A stretch of 64,000 nucleotides of DNA from Planoprotostelium fungivorum (Eukaryota; Evosea; Variosea; Cavosteliida; Cavosteliaceae), in contig MDYQ01000010.1 in NCBI GenBank assembly GCA_003024175.1, forward strand, positions 124,001 to 188,000, read 5' to 3'. Below the pieces are notes generated by a model, which saw only the letters and a program-made list of their open reading frames with translations, ran no database searches and was not told the DNA's origin. Positions 21,893-33,500 of the stretch are shown piece by piece. Each line of letters opens with the position of its first letter. Position 1 is the first letter of the stretch. The position numbers and the translations under genes are program-made.

Positions 21893-24800
21893 ATGGCAGC
21901 GAGAACCCCACCCAAATTCGTCAGCAAGGACTACATCCACACCTATGAACAGGTCAAAGGAAACTTTGAAGAGAAGTTTCGTCTCTTCGATCAACTTCGC
22001 GAGGAGGAAAACTGGTGATTTAGACACACATTGAGGGATCACTGACCTCTCAAGGTATCGTGAAGTCTTTGCCCAACAGAGAGACTCAGAGGTGCTCAAC
22101 GATCCTCACCTGTGTCTTGTCCCAGCTCACGATGTACCCTCCGACTTCTTCAAGATAGTGGAACAATCTGAACAAGAGAAGAACCTACCTCGCATCTTTG
22201 GAGAAGAATGGGCCGAGACCAGAAGACAATCGAAGGCCAGCAATGCAATTGTGAACGAAGACGATGAAGTAGAAGAGGACCAAGAGACCCCCGAGAAGGC
22301 AGAGATCCCTGCCGCCGTCCGCACTGACACGGCTTCATCCATCGTGTCTGAGTCAGAATTTCACAAACAATTCGACATCTTTACCGAAGGTAGACATCGA
22401 CCTACATCTCTTCCATCTTCTAAACGAAATACAGGACAATTTCGTTACTTCAATTGGGACAATGTGTTTGCCGCTGGTGGTTCCATCCTCGCCGCTCTCA
22501 TGCCCGTTCCAGAGGAACACGCTGCGAAGAACAGCACCCGAAGGAACTATTTCCACAAGCTCATGTATTCCAACTCGGACATCGACCTCTTCATCTACGG
22601 ATTGAATGAAGAAGATGCCAACAAGAAGTTGGTAGAGGTGTATGAGTCCATCAAGGTGAGAAGAAGAAATTCCATGTCTCCTTCGCTCATCTTGAACACA
22701 GGACAACCTCCCGGTGGAAGCCATCTGCTTCAGAAGTAAATACGCTGTGACCATTGTGTCCAGATATCCCTTCCGTCACATCCAAATCGTCCTCCGTCTC
22801 TACAAGTCCCCCGCCGAGATCCTCATGGTGATCCATCATCCACTCGACATCATCGTCCACCACTCTCCACCTCTCTCTGATCTCTATCAAAGGGCTTTGA
22901 TGTCGACGTCTGTTCGGTCGGTTTCGATGGAAAGAAGGTCTGGATGACGCCCAGAGCTCATCGTGCCCTGACTCATCGTTACAATACGGTAGACATGGAG
23001 AGACGTTCACCCTCTTATGAGACTCGTCTGACCAAATACGCCGAGAGAGGTAAAGACAGATGTCTCGTTGTAGATCGATGGAACTGAAGACGAAAGGTTT
23101 CTCGGTCGTCGTTCCGTCTCTGGACCGTACCCGGATCGATCCTCAGGTGCCTCTTATATTTCATTTTATTCTTCGAAATTTGGGACTGATAGAGGATAGA
23201 TCTTTGAGAGGAGATTCGATCAACTGCAGGGACTGCCCAGGCTGTTGCTCATGGAAGCCATGCCGGATGTCAACGATCGCATCTCTTACAAGAAGATGAT
23301 GAGAAAGCTCAAACTACAACCTGCCATCGATGACTCCCGCCGTGAGCTCTCGTGATGAAATGATGTCACTGATGATGACGATGCAGCGACGGTTTGGAAC
23401 CGTCTGACGGGTCAAGAAGAAGACATCGAGACAGAAGACGAAGAAGAAGAAGAAGAGGAAGAAGAAGAAGACTACGACGACGAGTATTACTACGCCAGGT
23501 GACCCTCCATCTACAACGAGCCACATCCTCACGAAAGACCAGAAAGAAAGCCTCGGAATCGGATTATTCCAGCGTCTTTCTTCCTTGGGGAGATGATTTC
23601 ACTGCAGAGAAGATCAGAAAGTTGATGTATACCAAGGACATGGTACTCAATTCGGAGTGGTACGATCCATCGAAGAAGTATCACACTCACCCTTGCTTCT
23701 TTGGAACTGCATCGGAAGTCTTGAGAGACTGCTGTGGACACTGTCCTCCGGTACCAGCCGAGATCAACATGGCAGAAGAGCCGTACGTACAAGGCGTACT
23801 CACTTGGGTGACCGTAAATCCCGGTGAAATTTCGAAGTCCTCAACTTGGACTGTACGCTGACTCTTCAAAGGAGCGCAAGGAAAAATCGGATCTTTCCAC
23901 CCGATCACAGAAGGAGATTGGACCGAGGTGACCATCTACAACGTTGTAGATGGACCTTCCCTGACCTTCCCAGGGAGCTTACATCATCGATCTCAACATC
24001 CAACTCCTCCAAGCCGTCAATCTGAACGACGTAGGAAGGGTCAAAGATCTACTGCAACAAGGTGTCGACGTCGACGGTAGAGATCCATACGGTAGAACAT
24101 CTCTCATGTTAGCCTGCATGGGTGGATGTGTCGAATCGGCTGAGGTCTTGATTCAGAGGGGAGCCAGGATATCGAGCCACACACCCGATGGAAGGACTGG
24201 CCTCATGTTAGCTGTGGGTGAGAATGATGTGGTGGTGAGGGAGGTGGAGTGATGGTGAATAGAGAACGGCAATGCAAAGGTGGTGGAACTACTGTTGAAG
24301 AGAAAGGATGAGATCGACGTGGAGTGGAAGGAGAGACATTCAGGAGAGGATTCTGGTGGGGAGAGTAGATGTGATGACACAATTCTCATCTTATCATAGA
24401 ACCATCCAAATCCGAGGAGGAAGGAGAAGAAGGAGAGGGAGAAGAAGAAGAGGGAGAAGAAGAAGGATCAGAGGTGAGAAAGACATATGAAAATCTTTAA
24501 AATGAAATAAAACAGGCATCCAGCCAAGATGAAGACTTTAAGAAGATTCGAAAGAGCCTTCCAAAGGCAGGAGGCGTCATCAGCGAAGAATTCAAAGACG
24601 ATCTCAACCTCAACGCTGGCAGTTGGGACCGCCCCACCATCACCCCATTAGACATCGCACTACAATACGACTACGTCGACATCTGTCGACTACTCATCGC
24701 TCGGCCAGGTAACGTCCATCTACAACGCTCACTCACCCTCCACAGAAGTGAGAGAGAGTAAGAGGTGGCTGTCGAGCGCCACGAAGAAGACATTTTCCTT

Positions 24801-27800
24801 CCTTTTAGATTCTCTCACTGCAAACGATGTCAACCAAGTCGAAGAATTCCAATGGTTCCGACTGTCCACCGCAGACGAATTGAGAGATATTGAAAGCTGG
24901 TACGACCGACGGGGACTGCAGGGAAGATGGACTGTCTTTCCATCTCAGGATCAGCAGTCCTATCCTAGACCGATGGATCCCATCGCACGTTGCATGCAGC
25001 AGGGTGGGAAGATGGGGAGATTTCGCGTGGATCTCACGCGTACAGGTCTGCCCGAATTGAAGGAGGAGCAGCTGGAGTTGATCGAGATGATTCTTAGAAA
25101 AGTCCACGGTGATGATAAAATTTGGAAGAGAGAACCAAGGAGGATCAAAGAATGTCTTCGTCAGGACCTGAAGGTGAACGGAAGAGACGTAAGATGATCT
25201 GACTCGTTGTAGATGGCCGTAGAAAAGGGTTACTTGAAGGTAGTAGAGCTATTCTTAGGTTACGATCTGTTGGGCAGTGTGAAGGATACAGAGCTGAAGT
25301 CATCTCAATCGAAAGAAAGAGACGGTGAAGAGAAAGAAGAGGAGACATCTCTGTACGCTCAGAATCTGTTGACGCTGGCCACTCAAAAATTCACAAACAC
25401 ATCAGCATGGGTTCGTATTTATCATCTGACGTACACCTGAAGACATCGTTCAGTTGAAACAAGCTCAAGAGAATTTGAAGACTGCACAGAAGGACAAGGA
25501 GAAGTTAGAAAGAGAGAGGGAGATTTGCGGCCGAGACCCTTCCACGGTACAAGATCATCTCATTTTTAAACCCTAAACCTCACAGATCCCCGTTGTACAC
25601 GTTGAAGACAAGAGACACGAAGATCCCGATTACAGAGCCCTCCATAGAGTTCTCAACACCATCCAACCTTCTACCTTCTGGTACGACGAGTTGAAATTTC
25701 ACATCGAGTCCAAATTTCCCCTGCCCAGAGAGGAGAGCGAAGAAGAGCTCATCAGAAGAAATCGTCAAGGCAACCAGAATTGGGACTACTACATGAATTA
25801 TGCCGACCAACGTATCACACAAGCCATGCAGTGAGGGTATCTCTATTGTATGGAGAGATTGAATGGTGAGCAGGGTTGTAGATGGACACGAAAAGAAATC
25901 GAGAAATTATCACCACATCGCGAAGCTTATCGAAGAGAAGATGCCACTCAGAGACGTCCAATTCAAGGTGATTCAGATATTCGATATTTTTATCCATCTA
26001 CAACTGTGTAGACAGACGTAACCTTTCTTGCAGGCGAGACGAGCGGACACTTGGGAAGAATTACGTGGTGATTATCTTCCCTTGTTCGAGTCCATCTACA
26101 ACAAGGACGTTGAAAAATTCCTCCAAATCACTTCGGGTGACTCGCCCCTCCTGGCGGGCGTTACGTAAGTAGAATTTTCGATGAAAACTGACGTGAAACA
26201 GGAGCGTCCTGACAAACAGATCTGCCTTCGAGTTTGCCTTGGAGACAAAAGACCCACAAATGATCGGAACCTTCTTAAGAGTAGTACAATTACAATCTCT
26301 ATCAAAGGAGAAGGTGGAGGAAGTTCAGAAGAAGCAACTACCCTTCAACAATTTCGATCTGTTGAACCAAAAGGTGAGAGGACAATAACGAGAAAAGTCC
26401 AATAATCATTCACTTAAACGTGTCCATTAACAACGGTGTAGATCAGAGTGGGAGATTTTGTTGATAAGAAGGGAAGGGCCAGATCTTCCGAATCGAAGAG
26501 AGTGGAAGGTCCAAAAGCGAGAGACATCCTTTCTCGTGGGTTCTACGTCCCAAATCCGTTCTATATATAGATCGAATCACGAAAACTCATGTTTGACATC
26601 AGGTGTAAACAATTGGGACGTGACGCATCGATCGGTGGAGACATTGAAGGCAGTTCTAGAAGCTTTCCCGGAGGATCCCAAATGGGTGACACCATTCTAC
26701 AACCTGCCATCACGTAATCTGATAGTATGTAGGTGACTGCAGTCATCAACGCCACAGGCATCTACAAATGCAGCATGGAAGACAAAAATATCATGGATGT
26801 CATATATCTATTTTTAGATGCACAGAGGACGGCACCGAAGCCAGTCAAGCAGCAGCTGTACGAGGGGCTGGTGAGTCATATCCCATCGATGATTTGATGA
26901 CATCATCAGGACATCAGCGGAAAAAAATCAGAGTGGGCAGGAGAACATCACATGCAGGGAAGAGCCATGTGTGAGACGATCATGATCATGATGATCATGA
27001 TGATGATCTGATGAGGTTGCAGGCAGTGTCGATCTATTCAAACGGTCCACTTCTCGCGTAGATATCCTTCTACAACTCCACGAATATTCCAAGAGATATC
27101 CCGGATGTTTCCAAGAGACAGATCCTTCGTTGATCACAGACATGACAGATGCCACACTCTACTCTTCTTTAGAGGATAAGGAAGGATCATTCAACCAGAC
27201 ACTATTCGACACACTCGTCCGCATCGATTCAGACATCGACCACGATGGAAGAGGTACGTGTGATCAAATCGACGATGTCATCTCTGATGGATGCCATCGA
27301 ATCGACGATGTGATTCTGATATATGACATCAGGTTACCTCTATCACGATGCGGTGGTTCCAGCCATTCGTTCGGGTCATTTCAAGACACTTGCTGCTCTC
27401 ATTCAACGTGGCGCGAAATTATCCGGCGTAATCCATGATGTCATCGCTGCGGGCAAGATCGAGCAGGTGAATCGATCTGTCTACAACATTGTAGATTGAT
27501 TCCATCAGATCCTACCCCTACTGTCCGACGAAGAAGTGACGCGACTGAACGAGAACCGTGACACGGCGTTGCACACGGCCGTACGTTACGCTCCACGCTA
27601 CAAGACAGAAGATACGAGTAAGTGATATCACGTGACATCAGCCATTCACACGTGATGCAGAGAATTACGAAGAAGTCGTGAAAAAGTTTATGAGAGATCC
27701 AAGAATAGATCTGCAGCATAGAAACATCCAGGGCTATACGGCCATGGAGATAGCAGTACGAGAGGAGAGACATTGGATCGCTCAGATTCTAATGGAGAAG

Positions 27801-27839
27801 ACCTCGGAAGAGCAGTTGAAGAGAGGTGATGATGATGAC

Positions 27840-27871
<32 letters not shown>

Positions 27872-28100
27872 CGATTGGTGATGGAGCTGACGTGGGACAG
27901 AGAATCCATTGGGAATGACACTCTTCGACATGAAATCGGCACAAGATCGATCGGACATGGCACAAGCCAACAAGGAAGAGACGAAGGGGATGAGAAGAAC
28001 ACCGAGGGTCCTGGCCACACCAGAAGAAGCGGCAAAGATGTCGGAGACCGTGTTGACTCTGTGGAAGAAAGATCCCGCCAAGGCTCACAGATGGTTCTGA
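21893..28100 (+). CDS. Nucleotidyltransferase-like ankyrin repeat protein
   Basis: This is a large intracellular protein of roughly 1,300 residues in more than 20 exons. From MAARTPPKFVSKDYIHTYEQ comes a helical N-terminus and an acidic linker. Next is a pol-beta-type nucleotidyltransferase signature: NVFAAGGSILAALMPVP, about 20 residues, then SNSDIDLFIYGL, matching hG[GS]...DhDhh. AVTIVSRYPFRHIQIVLRLY and SPAEILMGFDVDVCSVGFDG continue that domain. A Glu-rich tract follows, then ankyrin units (DPYGRTSLMLACMGGCVESA; TPLDIALQYDYVDICRLLIA; NIQGYTAMEIAVREERHWIA) and a short Lys-rich end, WKKDPAKAHRWF. Similar ankyrin proteins exist across fungi and protists without known function. An upstream in-frame ATG at 21857 is an alternative start. 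Many introns hold the GTTGTAGAT motif. Confidence 0.75.
23932..23953. repeat. Perfect 22-bp palindrome inside an intron
   Basis: CCATCTACAAC followed directly by GTTGTAGATGG fills nearly half of the 46-nt intron at 23928-23973. This is the full palindromic form of the motif that recurs as half-sites in many other introns. Confidence 0.95.
27828..27877. repeat. GAT trinucleotide microsatellite in an intron
   Basis: GATGATGATGACGATGATG-type repeats can be read as a poly-Asp run. The flanking exons instead splice cleanly as LKR/ENPLGMTLFDMK with donor GTGATGATG and acceptor GGGACAG, so the repeat is probably intronic. Confidence 0.8.
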
Positions 28101-29085
28101 AAGGGATAAAGGATCTCGTCATGATGGTTACCTTGTTTCACACCGGGGATGACTCGTCTTCTTAACATACTTTTTTTCCGTTTGCTTGCTCTACTGTAGA
28201 TCGTGCAGATGAAAATCGTTCGAATGTTTGGAACGAACGAGCGTAATGAAATCGACGAGAACATCAACACGTGAACGGGATGAAAACGGTGGACATTGGT
28301 GGTAGGTTCCATAGAGAGATTTAAAACAGCAAAGTTACGGCGGCGACCATCAGAGCAAGCGCTCTCGTTCAGACTACTATTCGCGCTGCGAAGAGCAAAT
28401 GAAACCTTATCTCGTGACTCAGAGATCTAGTTAACGAAACTTTGCAAGATCTTATAAGAAGAGATACTTTTATCACAAAACAGAAGAGCGGAGGATGAGA
28501 CGTCGAGTCATGTGGATGGACAAGCCGGCGCCGGCGTATCTGCAAATCATCAAGTACAGACATTTTGAATATCACGGCGAGGTGCAAACAGATCATCTGA
28601 TAGGTTCAGAGACGATGAACCGGACGGATATCATCTCGCAAGTAACAGACAGAGATGATCACAAGCTGTACAACACGCTCATTGTTCACCATGAAATCAA
28701 TACAAGATGAGTAACCAGAATTATGTTGCATCCGAGGGATGGAATTGATGGTGATCATCCAGAGATGGATCGTTCAGTCAGTATCATGATTTAAAGCAGT
28801 GCGCTTGCCGCTCTTCTCTCATTCCCACTCTCTTCCTTCGTCAGGAACTCTTCGATCGATTAGGCCACGCTGTGGGATAGGGATGATCCTGCAATTGCGG
28901 TTACCTGACATCTCTGGCTGAGTTTTTTAACATGATCAGGTACTTTCTGTCACTTCTAATGTTTGTCTAAGACCTAACAACCACCTTCTCATGTCAAAAC
29001 AGCCGACCGATCAGTTTGATATCCATCCCAAAACTGCCAGCCCAATTGTAATTGTCTCCTGTGTTCATAATCACTGAGTAGAAGC
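28101..29085. other. Intergenic, about 1 kb, no supported gene
   Basis: This separates two plus-strand genes. A 71-codon ATG frame at 28495-28710 (MRRRVMWMDKPAPAYLQIIK onward) has no family resemblance. I looked for tRNA and snRNA consensus blocks and saw none. Confidence 0.4.
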
Positions 29086-30365
29086 ATGAGCATACGGTGG
29101 GAGCATAGGTGCATTCGAGGATGCATACTGACCGATAGTAGGAAGCCTTGTTCGTTCTTCCCCTCTGGGAAATGTCGCAGTGGTGACAACTGCCGCTTCG
29201 AACACGATACCTCTCTAGTGAAGAACAAAAATGTTATTCGAGTGAAAGAGGCTCGTCTGGAAGACTACGATGGTTCCGTAGACGATGTCTCTAACGGTGC
29301 ATTCATCATCGGACCCAAAGATGTCATTGAGAGATGTTCCAAGATGGTCAACGAGCGGATGGAAGACAACTTTACTGAATGTGCCTCTCAACTTCGAGTT
29401 ATCGCCGAGAGATGCAGCCCCGATAATTACAAAGCCTCCATTAAATACAGAGGAATAACAAGGAGAGAGGCATTAGCTCGGTATATGAAGGACTTGAGCA
29501 TCGAAACCAAGGTGATCTTTCGTGTATCGACCGGAGCTAATGAGGATGATTGTAGGTCCTCGATGAGACAGAGCACGCAACAACCTTTGGAATCGCGTTG
29601 GGTCAGAGCATGAAGAAATTTACAGAGACTTTGTCGGACGACATCAAGTCTGATGCTCTGAGGGTGAGAGCAGACATGTCCTCGTGCTTCTGACCGAGCG
29701 ATAGAGAGTAAAAGCCGCCAACGCTGCCATATTCGGACAGATACCCCACTGGAAGAAATGGAGCATGGGAGAGAAGAAGTTAGAGAACTTCTCGTCCTTC
29801 CCTTGCAACGACAACGCGGAAAAGATTGTTGAAAAGTTCCGTGAGGCATTGCGAGACAAGGACATATTCAAAGATTGGTACTATCTCGTGGGCTGTGAGC
29901 CAGATAGCATCAAGAGCGTCCTCAGAGCTGGTTGGGATGAGAACCATCAATGGAAGGTCAGACGGGTCAACGAACCACCTGCCGATCTCTCCTTGTTCAG
30001 CGGAAAGAGCAGAGGCTTGAATATCCCCAAAGAGGTGAAGATATGGATGAATGAGACGTTATCATCTTTAAACGAGATCATTTGGATGATGTCACTCATC
30101 ATCACAGATCGCCGTACAAGAATTGCGAGAGGAATTACGCCTCGACCTCAGTCAAGCTATCGATCACAAGACACAGAGGGAGAGGGCGAGCCAGTGTGGC
30201 CTCGCTCCCTTAATCTTACAAGAGATTGTCGAGAGAGAAGGAAAGAAAAAGGAGACCCAGAGGATCTTCCTCATTATACTCACTGAAGAAGACATCGTAG
30301 AACGAGAGGAGTCTGACCCTTTAGCCGAACAGTTGAACTCTATGGGGTTGAAAGGAGAGAAATGA
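29086..30365 (+). CDS. CCCH zinc-finger protein
   Basis: This is a probable RNA-binding protein of about 380 residues. Near the N-terminus is one CCCH finger, KPCSFFPSGKCRSGDNCRFEH region, with C-X7-C-X5-C-X3-H spacing. The rest is alpha-helical and without a recognised domain: DDVSNGAFIIGPKDVIERCS, YKASIKYRGITRREALARYM, IPHWKKWSMGEKKLENFSSF, KDWYYLVGCEPDSIKSVLRA and a charged C-terminus ending NSMGLKGEK. About four introns were joined. A small intron may remove the first residues after MSIRWEH, which would place the finger closer to the start. The RNA target is unknown. Confidence 0.7.
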
Positions 30366-30554
30366 AGATGACTTTGGTCTTAATCACGATTCATTTTTTC
30401 GGTGATGGGGTTGTTCATATCATAAGCAGGTTGGAAATGAATGATTTCACGTCGAACGAGATGAAGAGAGGGAGAAGGCGCAGGGACGGTGTACAATTCA
30501 AAATTGTTATTTATTACATAACCGATGATACACTGATTACAAACGGATTGTCCC

Positions 30555-33500
30555 TCACAAGACGCTCGATTTCCTCCTCTTCAGAGCTGAGTTCTGATAA
30601 GCTTCTCGATCGATCGCATTGTAGATGTCCTCTCTTTGGAACGGTTTCGTGATGTACGAGTTCATGCCTGACGATTAAGCGTCAGAAGACGATACCACCA
30701 GATTGTGACGATCACCTATCTCTATGGCCGTCTGTGCATGAGCCGTACGTGCATTCGCTGATACACCTATGATGGGCACCATCCCGTGAAAGTTTTCCTT
30801 TTCAAACTGCCTGATCTTCTGCGTGCATTCCACTCCATTCATCACCTGATCGAGTCAGGTGTGAAGGGTCAGAGTTCGAATCGACTCACGGGCATCTCGA
30901 AATCCATCAGAATGCAATGGAACATGGTGGATCGTGAATTGTAGAGAGACGTCACACGCTCCCAAGCTTCTTTACCGTTGACTGCGATCTGCAGAATGAT
31001 GAACGTGTGGACTTGAATCGTTTCAATCGTCTCACCTCCACGTGATATCCTGCCCCTTCCAAGATCTTCTTCAGTAATTTCGAATTGATCGAATTGTCTT
31101 CCACCACCAGAATCGATCGACCCAGGCCGTGCGATGCGGTGGATGCCTGTCAGACGTCAGGTGAGTGTCGAGTGACGTCATCACCTCTACTTCCAATCTC
31201 CTCTTCTTCTTATCTTGTGCTTGTCTCTCCACGTTGGAGGCGGATAATTTAGACACGACGTGAAATTTCACCGTAGTCCCCTCGCCCAATTTGCTCTGTA
31301 TGGTGATCTATCACAGTCAATCGTCTGCGATTTCAAAATTTGAATTCTCACTTTCCCGCCCATTCTCTCTACGATCTCTTTGGTGATGGTCAGACCTAAC
31401 CCAGATCCACCGTATTTCTCGGAAATTTCAGAGTTTGCTTGTGAAAATCTCTTGAAGAGATTCTTCGCTTCTTCTTCTGTGAGGCCGATACCTGTATCTC
31501 TGACCTACGACATCATCGTGAGATGTCATGACGTCACATTTGAGGTATGGAATGAGGTGACCCACCTCGAAGCTGAGTACCATCTTTTCTTCCGGAGTTT
31601 TCATCCAGTTTTCACTTATGTCGTACAATTGTCGTATCCTCTCGTCTAGCCGGTAGCATTTACAATGGACGATGACTCCACCCCTTTGCGTAAATTTGAT
31701 CGAATTTGAAATCAAATTGATCAATATCTAACGTCGTTCAGTGGAAATGGAACCAACAGAAGACATTCGCATGCAACGAAGAGGTGATTGTGTGTGAAGA
31801 ACCGTCACCTGTGATAATCTCTGTGGATCGCCGATGACAGAGAAATCTTGATGAAAAGCTTCCGATGCATTGCAACACCAATTGAATCCCTTCTCGATGA
31901 TCCTCGCGTGGAACATCAACTCGACCTTTTCTCGTCAGCGATACGTCATCTGACGTCATCGTGACGTCATCACCTTCCTGAGGACCGAGGCGGGGCGGAA
32001 GGGTATCTCTCGCAGCTCGATCTGGTTGTTGTTCGAATTGATCTTTGAAGAGTTCAACACGGTGTCGACGATTTCTTTCAGGTGATCACAAGATACGGAA
32101 ATCGCATCAGTCAGCTGATGAGGTTCAGAATCGCCTCGTTGTAGATCGTCACCTCTTTGATCTCTTTCATGATGGAGAGATCTTCTTGATTTTGATATCT
32201 CTTCAATCTTGCTTTCAATTTGTCGCAGTTTTCTTCCAACAGTTCCTTGCTGCCGTAGATACCGTTCAAAGGATTACGTAACTCTACGCCGTGTCAGACG
32301 TACGTACGCATGTCAATGCAGTGTCTCACCGTGACACAGTACGTCGATGAATTCTTCCAAGCTCTTACGGTTGATCTCTAATTCCGCCACAATTTCCTTC
32401 GATCTACAATTCACATTCAATCTCATTTCAAAAATCATCAAGACAACTCACCTCTTCTCACTCTCCAGTAACTGTGCGAATTTCGCATTTTCCAGTAAAA
32501 CGACCATCTGCGATGCGATGATGCGAACGACCTTGGCTCTCGTCTCGTTGAATACACCTCCGGAGAGGCTATTGTCGAGATAGATGATTCCCTTCAGATG
32601 TCCCTTCTGCCCTTCTCCATTCATCACGATAGGAAGACACATGACCGACTTGACGTGATTCGTCTGATGAGAGCATGAGACGTGGCTCGTTGTAGACGAG
32701 ATCGAGCGATTCGCATCGAAATTTCACCTGGATGTACGGGTCGACGTCGATTCCGTGAACGGATAATTCTTCTGATGCCCTCTCCATGATGACTTGTGTC
32801 TGTGATTTGACGACACGGTTGATGATGTGATGTGGATACAGCACCAGGGACGACAACCTCGACACTCTCAGAGGATTCACAGTGAAGCCGCTCGAATCTC
32901 CCTCCGCGATCAGCAGCAGCTCTCCCTCACTGTCCGGCAGCAAGAAGAGAACTATGGATTTTGCGTCACGTTCCGTCGATATTTTTCGAGTCACCTCTCT
33001 GTGCGGCGGAATTTTGTATGAGTAATTTAAGCATGGCGCTCAACATTTGTTCCAAATTCATGTCGGCCGTGACCACTTTGGTCACTTTCGTGACGACCTG
33101 AAGACGTCAGTCTCTCGTCAGGAGATGAAATGCATCTCACTTCCATGTCCAACATCGATTCTAACTCGGGGAGGTTGGGAGAGCCCAACGATGAATGGTT
33201 GACCGTTTGGCTGGAGGACAAATGGGACACTTTGACTTTCGAGCCCCAGATGTCGTAGAGTCGTAACGCTTCCTTCTGGTGGAATTCCACGTAACGCCTC
33301 TTGCCCAGACGCTCCCACACTTGAGACGACAGTTCATTGGCCAGAGCCTGTACGTTCAATTGAGTCCATCACATCATCGCTGTAACGCATTTCGTGGACA
33401 CGTCTCACTTCGTATTGTATCAAGAGAGCCTCGTTCGCTTGTTCTGCCGCGTCTTCCAGATGGGATATGACGTCGATGGTCTTTCCCTCCACCCACGATA

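Noticed and set aside
28101-29085. Possible tRNA or snRNA in the long spacer
   Set aside because: I could not find A/B box pairs, a cloverleaf or snRNA core sequences.
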